This document shows, one piece after another, positions 26,122 through 33,147 of a DNA stretch of 46,898 nt; the stretch's first letter is position 1; every line of letters begins with the position of its first letter. Below the pieces are notes generated by a model. That model had not been told where the DNA came from. It saw nothing but the letters and a program-made list of their open reading frames with translations, and did not search any database. Where the stretch lies: NCBI RefSeq assembly GCF_946481715.1, contig NZ_CAMLOV010000022.1, positions 1 to 46,898 on the forward strand, in the 5' to 3' direction. This DNA is from an uncultured Mucilaginibacter sp. (GTDB lineage Bacteria > Bacteroidota > Bacteroidia > Sphingobacteriales > Sphingobacteriaceae). A program made the translations under genes and the position numbers.

Positions 26122-26706
26122 TTACAGCCCCCTTTGGTTAAAGCGTTCTAATTTCTTAATGCTTATATAACTGATATACAGCGGCATAATGCCAAAAATA
26201 CCGAAAGAGCAATCTACCAAAGTCCAGAAGAAAGGGATGTGGCGGATAGGGCCCATAATGAAGGCGAGCGGTATTATCGCGGCGCAGGCAATCATACCAA
26301 ACTCTATTACCCAGATGTTTTTTATCGGGTCGCGCAGTGGCCCGATGAACAGTACCGCCAGCATAATATGGGCAAAAGCAAGCCAATCGGTACCGTAGCT
26401 GAGGAAGGGATAGGCATCATTGCAATACTTAACTGCTTGGTATACAGTATTTATCCACTTGTACATATAATCGGGTGCGGCACCGCTAAGGTTTGCCAGC
26501 AGGTGCAGTTCGGTCTCCAGCGGGAAGGCGGTTATGCCGCTTACAAAGAGGCCGATGATCATTATCCGCATGCAGGTTTTTATCCGTTTCATGGTGTGGT
26601 TGTAGTTGATGGTGCGGGCCAGTTTGATAGGGTTTTGGTTGTTTTCGATATGCCGGTTGAGGTATATAGCGGCGTTGCTAAGTTGCGTGTTTTGGATGGT
26701 TTTCAT
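26122..26706 (-). CDS. Integral membrane protein, unknown, exosortase operon
   Basis: Membrane protein with about four or five helices. The frame is open to 26808, but that start would overlap the exosortase gene end by 47 bp. ATG at 26706 (MKTIQNTQ) gives 194 residues; ATG at 26592 (MKRIKTCMRIMIIGLFVSG) gives 156 and would put a membrane helix near the N-terminus. Conserved-looking parts are ITAFPLETELHLL, YGTDWLAFAHIMLAVLFIGPLRDP and FIMGPIRHIPFFWTLVDCSFG. No named family is recognised. Position 3' of the exosortase suggests a role with that system. Confidence 0.75.
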   Translation of the reverse strand: MKTIQNTQLSNAAIYLNRHIENNQNPIKLARTINYNHTMKRIKTCMRIMIIGLFVSGITAFPLETELHLLANLSGAAPDYMYKWINTVYQAVKYCNDAYPFLSYGTDWLAFAHIMLAVLFIGPLRDPIKNIWVIEFGMIACAAIIPLAFIMGPIRHIPFFWTLVDCSFGIFGIMPLYISYISIKKLERFNQRGL

Positions 26707-26721
26707 AATTTTTACCGTAAA

Positions 26722-26761
26722 ATTTCTGTGTTTTTCTTTGATTTTCTTTGATTTTCTGTGG
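26722..26761. repeat. Short tandem repeat, ttctttgatt units
   Basis: Two to three copies of a 10-bp unit (ttctttgatt) followed by ttctgtgg fill the gap after the exosortase stop. It appears to be simple slippage sequence in non-coding DNA. Confidence 0.5.
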
Positions 26762-28096
26762 TTACCGGATCTTCCCGTTAGAAATATTTTGGGTGCGGAT
26801 TTCCTCAATTTTTTCTGTCAGTTTTTGGGGCGAGGAGGCATTGACATTTACCAGGTAAAACTGCCCCTCGCTTTTGGCAGCCGCCCATCGCCAGGCAAAC
26901 TGGTTTACGGTTTTCAACCGGCCGTTATCAAACCACCAGGCGGCGTAGATCCGGTCGGTGTTTTTTACGAGGGTGGCGGTATACACATCGTGCCCTCCCA
27001 GGTTTTCTTTTCGTATGCTTTTGAAGGCATAGCCGCTGCCTACCCAGCAGATCATCGGGTCGTGCTCGGGGGCATAAAAGGCGGTTGGCTTCAGGTAAAT
27101 GAGCGCATCCCTATTTTCAAATTTCAGGATGCCCCCATCCAAAGCTTTTTTGCTATAGCCCGGCAGCTGTATGTTGTTGTTTGTGCTAACCAGGCTATCC
27201 GCCTTTACCAAATTAGCGGCTACAAAAAGCATCGCCCCAAATAATGCAAAGTGCAGGTATGGGTAACGTATGCAAATGGGCAGTGCCGGTTCCGTACCAA
27301 CTTTGCCCGGCTTGCTAAAACGTGCAACCAGGGGCCTTATGCCCAGCAGCAGGGGCAGCAGCACGTAAATACACAGGCAGGCTATACCGGCAGCATCGTG
27401 CAGGAAAGTGCCGGGCATTATTTTAAACATCACCAGCAGCAGTATCCTAAAGAAATTGCAAACAATGTTAAGCCCAACGGTAAGCGCGCAAAGCAGGGCC
27501 AACCATTTAAAGCCAAGCGTTTTGCCGCTTTGCTTTTGGTAAAACGTAAGCACAAACAGGCAAACCAATACCGACATCACCAGCATATTCAAACCTGCGC
27601 AGGCAGGGTCTACCGAGAACTCGTAATTGCCCAGGTTTATTTGGTTGCCTGCTGCACTGGCGGTAATGCCGCCGGCGCTTAGCATACCCGCCACTTTTTC
27701 GCTCAGCCAAAGCCTTACCGGGAACTCGCCCAGCCGGGTAAAGTGGCCAAACACGGGGGAGATCAGCAACAGTAAAAACAACAGGCTATCGTTGAGCTTG
27801 CCGAGGCTGTTTTCTATCAGCAATAACACCGCAAAAAGCATCGCTACAAAAAACAGGGTGTTTACAGGAAGCAGCACCGCCAGCCCTGCGGACAGTAAGG
27901 CCGGCAACAGGTAACGCAGGCTGTAGCGTGCCCTGTCCACCTTGCACAAGTATGGTATCAGCAACAGCCCCATCACCAAATTGGCATCCCATAAAAAATA
28001 CCCGGGGATAAACCATACAGCCATCGCCAGGTACAATAGGCCAAGCAGGGCTGCCGGTGGTATTTTGATGGTGTTTTTGAGTTGGATGGTTAGCAT
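26762..28096 (-). CDS. xrtN: Exosortase N with EpsI-like C-terminal domain
   Basis: Membrane transpeptidase-like protease of the exosortase family, 444 residues. About eight membrane helices fill residues 1-260. The catalytic residues are visible: Cys166 in SVDPACAGLNML, Arg217 in CNFFRILLL and His233 in GTFLHDAAGI. After one further helix (about 282-297), residues 300-444 form a soluble domain with EHDPMICWVGSGY (344-356), which resembles the H-x-P-x-x-C-x-x-G-x-G motif of EpsI-type exosortase partners. Expected role: recognise and process the PEP-CTERM-like signal of its partner, here the VIT-domain protein encoded 191 bp upstream in the same direction. The XrtN call rests on the partner type and on Bacteroidota context. 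Confidence 0.88.
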   Translation of the reverse strand: MLTIQLKNTIKIPPAALLGLLYLAMAVWFIPGYFLWDANLVMGLLLIPYLCKVDRARYSLRYLLPALLSAGLAVLLPVNTLFFVAMLFAVLLLIENSLGKLNDSLLFLLLLISPVFGHFTRLGEFPVRLWLSEKVAGMLSAGGITASAAGNQINLGNYEFSVDPACAGLNMLVMSVLVCLFVLTFYQKQSGKTLGFKWLALLCALTVGLNIVCNFFRILLLVMFKIMPGTFLHDAAGIACLCIYVLLPLLLGIRPLVARFSKPGKVGTEPALPICIRYPYLHFALFGAMLFVAANLVKADSLVSTNNNIQLPGYSKKALDGGILKFENRDALIYLKPTAFYAPEHDPMICWVGSGYAFKSIRKENLGGHDVYTATLVKNTDRIYAAWWFDNGRLKTVNQFAWRWAAAKSEGQFYLVNVNASSPQKLTEKIEEIRTQNISNGKIR

Positions 28097-28126
28097 TTTG
28101 TTGTTTGTGTTGTTGTTGTTGTTGTT
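28097..28126. repeat. CAA trinucleotide-rich leader of exosortase gene
   Basis: Read on the minus strand, the bases directly before the exosortase ATG are almost only A and C, including about six AAC units. Such an unstructured leader suits translation without a Shine-Dalgarno site, and a triplet run near a start could also vary in length between strains. Confidence 0.55.
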
Positions 28127-28127
28127 A

Positions 28128-28262
28128 TTCCCTCCCTCGGGAGGGGTGCGGCTGGCTTACGTGGTGGCAGGGAGGGGTTTAGCCATTTTGCAACCTTATG
28201 CATAGCTTAAGAAACCCCTACCTCCCCCTTCCCCAGGGAAGGAATCGCACAAGGCCGCGCTT
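28128..28262. repeat. GC-rich inverted-repeat element between VIT and exosortase genes
   Basis: Contains ccctcccTcgggaggg, then gcagggaggggttt facing gaaacccctacctccccc (AGGGGTTT 28173-28180 with AAACCCCT 28212-28219), and a further ttccccagggaagga palindrome. It looks like a dispersed palindromic element of a kind common between genes in Bacteroidota. It may act as a processing or attenuation site within the operon. Confidence 0.5.
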
Positions 28263-28287
28263 TTTAGCTGCCTCGCTTCATCGCCCC

Positions 28288-30786
28288 CTACAATTCCACC
28301 ACTCCCCGCCTCCTCTTATAAATAAACGTACCCACTATACTTGCCGCCAGGATGATCAGCATCCACTCCTGTGGTTCGGGTACCGAGCCGCTCGATTTCA
28401 TGGAGGCATTTTTAAGGCTGTCTTTATTTTCGTCGATGCCAAAGCGTTCGTAATCTTTGGCGGTTTCCAGTACGATCATACTGGATACCGGCGAAACAAT
28501 ATACCCCTGCTCTGCTTCGGCAATTGTTTGGGGCTGCACATAGTTGTGGTTAAAGTAGTCTGCCCCAACCTTTTTCATAATATCGTTATAGGCAAACAGG
28601 CGCAACAGGTGGTCGGGCGCATCCAATGCTTTCAGTCCCGGCGCTTTTTGTATCATCAGCCCGGCGTTGTCTATCACCACGGTACTGTCGTTCTCCTGTG
28701 TGCGGGTAAACTGGTGCTTATCCAACATGGCATCCAATTGCTGTTGTGTACCCTCGGCATAGTTAAATACCCGCAGCTCCTTCAAAGCCTTTAAATAGGG
28801 GCTTAATTGTGTACCGATGTTGTACAGGCGGATGTGTTTGGGCGTTTTTAAGTAGCCCGTCAGTTCCTTAGCAAAACCGCTTCCGTCCAGGTCCGTAAGG
28901 TTGGGGGATGCATCGCTGCCCTGGCTAATAAGCAGGGCACTTTCGGGCGCTTTTATCTCGTTCAGCGGGAATAGGCTGAAATTTTGGCTGCCCAGTGTTT
29001 CGAACAAGTTGTTGATGTTATCATCGGTCACCCTGACCAACTTATTATAATACACATAAACCGGCACGCCCTTCACCTCGTCGTAAACAGCTTTAAATTG
29101 CTCATCCGTCCAGCTCTTGTTCACATCCAAATAAACCGCTGCCGGCATAAAGCTTTCGTACTGCTGCCGGTACTCGTTTACGGTATAGGTAGTATCGCCA
29201 AAAGCAAAAGCCGTTTTTGCAAGCGGCGGCGCATCGCAGCTGAGTTCCCAGCCGGGCTGGTAATTCCTGTCGGCAGTATAGGTATCGCCCGTTTGTTTAA
29301 AAATGGCGGGCACGGTTAGGTTGGCCGGTTTACGGCTAAAGTTTAGCTGCAAAGTTTCCAGTGCCGATGTGGCGTAAGGCCCATCAAAAGAGGCGTTCTC
29401 GTAAACCAGCCTTTTGCCATCAAGCCGCAGCGGACTGGTAATCCCTATCCTGAACTTGCGGTTCTCTTCGGTGCTGCAGGGGAATACGCGCACGGTGATG
29501 GTGTTGCCCTCCTGCCAGTGTACAACAGATGGGTCGTGCCGCTCTACCCCAACAATAGTTTTATAGGCCGAATCTGCCTTGGCTTTGGTCGTCAGCCTTG
29601 ATTTTTCCTCCTTACCCCCTATCCATAACGATAACGAGCTTACTACCGATCCCTCGGGCAGGTGAAAGGTATAAATGGCTTCCTGGTTGCTCCAGCTCCG
29701 TTGCGCATTGTTGCGGATGGTGAGCGTTTTTTCGGTATAGGCCATACGGTACTCCGGGAACAGCTTTACGTTGCTGATCACGCTGATGGTTTGCAGGTTT
29801 TCGCCGCTCCACAACCGGTCCTGCGCCTGGTGGCGACTGTTGTAAATGGCTTTCAGGATGTTGATGCGTTCACCCTCGTCCAGGTTGGGGCGTTCGAACA
29901 ACAGCGTGGCCAATACCACCATCGGGTCGTGCTGCTTGCGCTCATCAAAAGATTTGCTGGGCATTCCCCCGAAAAAGAAATTGCCATTTGGCGATACCTC
30001 GTGGTACACCAGCCCCGTCTTTAATATCCGCTCGGCCACCGGCGACCTGCCTATCTCCCGGCTAACCGCAATCCAGTTCGGCAGTTTGCCTTCGTTTAGC
30101 GTGTTTTGGTTAATAATGAGGTTTATCTTTTGGTTTTGGCTGTGCCAGGTAAACAGGAAAATGCCCGCTGCAATAAGCGGCAGCACAAAACCGGCAGCGG
30201 CGGTGTACAATACGCCCCTATCCGCGCGTGCTGCCTTACGGATGATTACCACCGTAATAATGGCCATAAACAGCGGCACATAGGTGTGTAATGATATGCC
30301 CAGGGCCACAATACCAATAACACTGAGGATGTACAGCGGCAGCAGGTAAAAAGCATAGTACACGAACAGCAGCAGCGCCCCGCCCAACAAAAAGAAGGCA
30401 AAGTATTTGGGTACGCCGCCCATTATATGGTGGCGCATGGCCAGCAGCAGGGCTACAGACGATGCCACCACCCAAATACAAAGCCAGTCGGCACTGTTAT
30501 CAAACACGTTCATTTCGCGGTTGAGGGCAAAAGCGCTGATAAACCAAAGCACCAGCAGCACGGCGGTATGCTCGGCCTTACCGCGCGAGTAGCGCCAGCC
30601 ATGGTTGTGTATGGTAGCCACAAATACCCAAACCGCAAAGCCAACGGAGATAAGGTAGTTGATCACAAACGCGTTCGATTGGTTGTAATAGCCCGTTAGC
30701 ATAAATACAACGCCCGAAAAAATGATAAGCCCCAACCCTGCTGTGGTAAGCCTGTCTTCGTTTAAATAATTGCTGATGTAATTCAT
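28288..30786 (-). CDS. XrtN-sorted VIT-domain membrane protein, PEP-CTERM-like tail
   Basis: An 832-residue protein starting at ATG 30786 (MNYISNYLNEDR); the frame is open to 30819, but that start lies in the operator palindrome. Residues 15-240 hold about eight membrane helices. A periplasmic part includes a VIT domain (about 335-450, YRMAYTEKTLTIRNNAQ... TFHLPEGSVVSSLSLWIGG), as in inter-alpha-trypsin inhibitor heavy chains, and a further soluble region. The C-terminus is a sorting signal: PEP at 803-805, a hydrophobic helix (808-823), then KRRR. This matches the VIT-domain protein known as the target of exosortase N. It is probably the only substrate here. It lies 19 bp after a 17-bp palindrome that may regulate it. 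Confidence 0.88.
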   Translation of the reverse strand: MNYISNYLNEDRLTTAGLGLIIFSGVVFMLTGYYNQSNAFVINYLISVGFAVWVFVATIHNHGWRYSRGKAEHTAVLLVLWFISAFALNREMNVFDNSADWLCIWVVASSVALLLAMRHHIMGGVPKYFAFFLLGGALLLFVYYAFYLLPLYILSVIGIVALGISLHTYVPLFMAIITVVIIRKAARADRGVLYTAAAGFVLPLIAAGIFLFTWHSQNQKINLIINQNTLNEGKLPNWIAVSREIGRSPVAERILKTGLVYHEVSPNGNFFFGGMPSKSFDERKQHDPMVVLATLLFERPNLDEGERINILKAIYNSRHQAQDRLWSGENLQTISVISNVKLFPEYRMAYTEKTLTIRNNAQRSWSNQEAIYTFHLPEGSVVSSLSLWIGGKEEKSRLTTKAKADSAYKTIVGVERHDPSVVHWQEGNTITVRVFPCSTEENRKFRIGITSPLRLDGKRLVYENASFDGPYATSALETLQLNFSRKPANLTVPAIFKQTGDTYTADRNYQPGWELSCDAPPLAKTAFAFGDTTYTVNEYRQQYESFMPAAVYLDVNKSWTDEQFKAVYDEVKGVPVYVYYNKLVRVTDDNINNLFETLGSQNFSLFPLNEIKAPESALLISQGSDASPNLTDLDGSGFAKELTGYLKTPKHIRLYNIGTQLSPYLKALKELRVFNYAEGTQQQLDAMLDKHQFTRTQENDSTVVIDNAGLMIQKAPGLKALDAPDHLLRLFAYNDIMKKVGADYFNHNYVQPQTIAEAEQGYIVSPVSSMIVLETAKDYERFGIDENKDSLKNASMKSSGSVPEPQEWMLIILAASIVGTFIYKRRRGVVEL

Positions 30787-30805
30787 TTTTTTGTTTGTTA
30801 AAAGT

Positions 30806-30822
30806 ACTTTGAAATTCAAAGT
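30806..30822. promoter_or_regulatory. Palindromic operator candidate, VIT gene
   Basis: ACTTTGAAATTCAAAGT is a perfect palindrome (8-bp arms, one central base), 19 bp before the VIT-protein start codon. It is the best copy of a motif found five times in the window. Confidence 0.65.
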
Positions 30823-30873
30823 TTTTGGGTAAAAAAAATATTTTTGTACGTATCCATCACCCCTTTATAACCC

Positions 30874-31085
30874 CGTCATTGCGAGGTACGAAGCAATCTC
30901 TACGCTGGCAGAGCCGCTCTGCAAACTCGCCCTGCTAACCGGGAGATTGCTTCGTCCCTCGCAATGAGGTGGTGGAGAGCAGAGCCGCTCTGCATTAGCC
31001 ACCACGCAATGACGTTGTGGAGAGCAGAGCCGCTCTGCAAACCCGCCCTGCTAACCGGGAGATTGCTTCGTACCTCGCAATGACG
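30874..31085. repeat. REP-like inverted repeat element
   Basis: The outer arms are cgtcattgcgaggtacgaag (30874 on) and its inverse ending at 31085. Inside, a ~60-bp segment occurs twice as a direct repeat 116 bp apart, and the perfect 15-bp palindrome GCAGAGCCGCTCTGC occurs three times (30908, 30979, 31024). There is no ORF. This resembles REP/BIME-like dispersed elements and fills most of the 319-bp gap between the VIT gene and the regulator gene. Confidence 0.8.
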
Positions 31086-31103
31086 TGGTAGAGAGCTTAT
31101 TCC

Positions 31104-31120
31104 ACTTTGCAATTCAAAGT
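31104..31120. promoter_or_regulatory. Palindromic operator candidate after regulator gene
   Basis: ACTTTGCAATTCAAAGT differs from the perfect palindrome by one unpaired position. It lies 18 bp after the regulator stop codon and about 320 bp before the VIT gene, beyond the REP-like element. Confidence 0.5.
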
Positions 31121-31138
31121 AGCCATTCAAAAAAATTA

Positions 31139-31438
31139 CTACTTCTGCTGCTTTATCAAATTTTCCAGTTCCTGCAGGTGGCGTTTAAAGGCCTGTATGC
31201 CCAGTGCCGATGCCGTGTAGCGCGTATTGGGCTTGCGGCCCAAAAAAGATTTGTTCACGGTAATGTACTCCTCCTTCTCCAGCGCCTTCAGGTGCGATGC
31301 CAGGTTGCCGTCGGTAACGTCCAGCAGTTCCTTCAGCGAATTAAAATCGTAGCTCTCGTTAGCTACCAGCACACTCATTATCTGCAGGCGTATCCGGTTT
31401 TCAAAAGCTTTATCAAAATTGGTTAAATCAACTTTCAC
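31139..31438 (-). CDS. Winged-helix transcriptional regulator
   Basis: A 99-residue DNA-binding protein with the fold of the ArsR/MarR-like winged-helix domain (HTH_34 type). Helices: NRIRLQIMSVLVANESYDF, then the recognition region SLKELLDVTDGNLASHLKALEKEEYITVNKS, then the wing FLGRKPNTRYTASALG and a C-terminal helix for dimerisation. It uses a GTG start (31438) that overlaps the upstream stop as GTGA, so it is translationally coupled to the membrane protein gene. It has no ligand-binding domain. The palindromes around its operon and two other operons make it the likely binder (inference). Confidence 0.88.
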   Translation of the reverse strand: MKVDLTNFDKAFENRIRLQIMSVLVANESYDFNSLKELLDVTDGNLASHLKALEKEEYITVNKSFLGRKPNTRYTASALGIQAFKRHLQELENLIKQQK

Positions 31439-32046
31439 CTGTCGTATTTAAAGTGCATAATAGTACCGTACAAAATGTGCAGTATACCAAAGCCAAAGGC
31501 CCAAAAATATAACCCGTACCCCGGGAAATAAGCAGCCAGCAGGCCCAACATAATATCAAAAATGCCCAGCCATTTTACGTCGCCAAAGGTATATTTACTT
31601 GCGGCAACTAAGGCTAAGCCGTAAAAAATTAATGTACAGGGGGCAATTATTACGTAATAACCGCGCTCCAGCATTATCAGGCTAAAAATACCGCCAGTTG
31701 CCAGGGGCAGCGCACCGTTCAACAACAACGATTTGCTGCTTTGGTTCCAAATGCTTTGCCCTTTTTTATTGGCCTTGCGCACGGTGAGCAATACACCTGT
31801 AGCTACCGAAAATATAAGCACCGCAGCGGCAAGCAAAAACAGCTGCCCTTCTATCACCTCATCGTACCCTACCGCAGTGGCCGACCTATCGCCGGTGTAC
31901 AGCAAATTATAAGCCGCCCATGCGCCGCCCAGCGCGTATATACCGGCCATAACGCCTGATAGCCCGCTTAGCGAAATAAACCGGGTGCTCCGCTCCATTA
32001 TGTTGCGGATGGAACTGATCTCAGCTATTAAATCCTTGTCTTCCAT
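31435..32046 (-). CDS. Integral membrane protein paired with winged-helix regulator
   Basis: A 203-residue membrane protein with about six helices after a short cytoplasmic N-terminus (MEDKDLIAEISSIRNIMERS). The start at 32046 is chosen because the frame's longer start (32067) would lie within the operator palindrome. Helices include VMAGIYALGGAWAAYNLL, LFLLAAAVLIFSVATGVLL and GLLAAYFPGYGLYFWAFGFGIL. No named family is recognised. Membrane protein plus small winged-helix regulator pairs are common in Bacteroidota and may sense membrane or envelope state, by inference. A candidate operator lies 7 bp upstream. Confidence 0.82.
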   Translation of the reverse strand: MEDKDLIAEISSIRNIMERSTRFISLSGLSGVMAGIYALGGAWAAYNLLYTGDRSATAVGYDEVIEGQLFLLAAAVLIFSVATGVLLTVRKANKKGQSIWNQSSKSLLLNGALPLATGGIFSLIMLERGYYVIIAPCTLIFYGLALVAASKYTFGDVKWLGIFDIMLGLLAAYFPGYGLYFWAFGFGILHILYGTIMHFKYDR

Positions 32047-32053
32047 GTAAAGT

Positions 32054-32070
32054 ACTTTGTTATTCAAAGT
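32054..32070. promoter_or_regulatory. Palindromic operator candidate, regulator operon
   Basis: ACTTTGTTATTCAAAGT, 6-bp arms and 5-bp centre, ends 7 bp before the ATG of the membrane protein gene. Read on the minus strand, TTACTTTG resembles the -7 element TAnnTTTG with one mismatch, so a bound regulator could block its own promoter. Confidence 0.6.
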
Positions 32071-32171
32071 AACGAAATGAAAAGTTTACCTGCAAGGGAT
32101 TTTGAAAATATTTTTTGGGGAGGGGGATTGGGGGGGAAGTACCCCGCCGTCCTGCCGAATTTATTTCGGTA

Positions 32172-32332
32172 CCCCATCATACAAGTTTCAGCATGCAAAG
32201 CGGCTAAGCATTTCGCCTATGCAAAGCTGCACAGCATAATGGCTACTTTTATGATGGGGTGTTGAAACAAGGTTCAACATGACGTATTTTTTTTGGCATT
32301 TCACGCCCTTGTTGGGTGTTGTCACCAACAAG
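32172..32332. repeat. Inverted repeats in gap before regulator operon
   Basis: CCCCATCATA (32172-32181) and TATGATGGGG (32250-32259) form 10-bp arms around a 68-bp centre. A second stem, CTTGTTGG/CCAACAAG, lies at 32308-32332. No coding sequence is visible in 32071-32506. Confidence 0.5.
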
Positions 32333-32439
32333 CCCTCGATGTAGTTAGATACGGTATAACTCAAACTCATTTTTGACCTATGTCGCTCAGTGGGGTGGCA
32401 TCGCGTATTGAACAAGTATTCCCGATCTTCTTACCGATG

Positions 32440-32475
32440 GTTGCCACGCTATCGCTCGCAAGGACGACATGGTGG
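32440..32475. repeat. Fragment of gcaaggacgac-type dispersed repeat
   Basis: The inverse of gttgccacgctatcgctcgc and the following aaggacgac resembles the tcattgcgag motif in the REP-like element at 30874. It appears to be a degraded relative of the same repeat family. Confidence 0.4.
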
Positions 32476-32506
32476 ATGGTTGGTAAAAAAGTCCTTGAAT
32501 TTACCC

Positions 32507-32728
32507 CTACGCCACATGCAAAGCCGGTTTCAGCAGGGAATGTATATCGGTTTCCAGGATATCGCTTAGCTCAATAAACCGCGATACCGTTACCGCCGTA
32601 GCGCCCAACTCCAGTTTGCTATAAGCATTTTGCGACATATGCAATTTATACGCCACGTATTCCTGCGTGTAATTAAGCTCTAAACGCCTCTGCCTGATGG
32701 CCATGGCAAGTACCTTTGAATTGAACAT
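32507..32728 (-). CDS. Small XRE-family transcriptional regulator
   Basis: A 73-residue single-domain helix-turn-helix protein of the Cro/CI (XRE) class. The five-helix core is visible: AMAIRQRRLELNYTQEYVA (helices 1-2), KLHMSQNAYSKLELGATAV (recognition helix and turn), then TVSRFIELSDILETDIHSLL. It has no effector domain. It sits alone between repeat-rich gaps with no operon partner, so its targets cannot be inferred. Confidence 0.88.
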   Translation of the reverse strand: MFNSKVLAMAIRQRRLELNYTQEYVAYKLHMSQNAYSKLELGATAVTVSRFIELSDILETDIHSLLKPALHVA

Positions 32729-32888
32729 TTGTTTGGCTTTTAGTTAAACACTTAATATTTGGTAAGCTTTGTTTTTAGTAGATACGGCAATTGCGTGCCC
32801 GCGGTTTTTTGCGTTGAACTTTTGGCGGTCTTTAGAGGGTATCCCGCGCTTAAGGGGGAATTGAGTGGATGCTTTTGTTCGGGAGGGA

Positions 32889-33112
32889 TTTCACGCAAAG
32901 GCGCGAAGCCTTTTTGTCTGAACTCGAATTTAAGGACTTTTAAAGAATGGGCAGAATCACTTGAGTTTAATTCTAAAAATTCGTTTAATTTCTTAAAATT
33001 CGAGTTCAGATAAATTTTGAAAAGCAATTGCAGTGGTGCGTGGGTTAGGTTCTGCCCCGTTTTCCCTCCAAGCCGCTGGTAGAAGCGGGCTTTCCGTACA
33101 CCCGGGTTTAGT
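32889..33112 (+). repeat. Dispersed repeat copy A, interrupted by a MITE-like insert
   Basis: Starts tttcacgcaaaggcgcgaa and ends agcgggctttccgtacaccc plus gggttta. The same element at 38862-38995 is uninterrupted; here about 98 bp (32917-33014) are inserted in the middle. Non-coding. Together with copy C at 43137 this is a three-member repeat family in the window. Confidence 0.7.
32917..33014. mobile_element. MITE-like insertion, ~98 bp
   Basis: Near-terminal inverted repeats TCTGAACTCGAATTT (32917-32931) and AAATTCGAGTTCAGA (32996-33010) are perfect over 15 bp. The direct repeat TTTTG lies on both sides (32912-32916, 33015-33019), consistent with a 5-bp target duplication. The uninterrupted repeat copy at 38862 has one such site. 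The element is too short to code for a transposase. Confidence 0.6.
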
Positions 33113-33147
33113 TAACGCAGGTTTGTGTTAATTCCGGCCGGCTGGCA

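Noticed and set aside
26606..27244. 212-codon plus-strand ORF opposite the exosortase
   Set aside because: The minus-strand exosortase has clear catalytic motifs; this frame has none.
28198..28794. 198-codon plus-strand ORF at the end of the VIT gene
   Set aside because: It is antisense to the PEP-CTERM-encoding end, which is well supported, and starts in the palindromic repeat.
32752..33027. 91-codon minus-strand ORF and its plus-strand counterpart
   Set aside because: Both cross the dispersed repeat and the MITE-like insertion, so they are repeat-derived frames.
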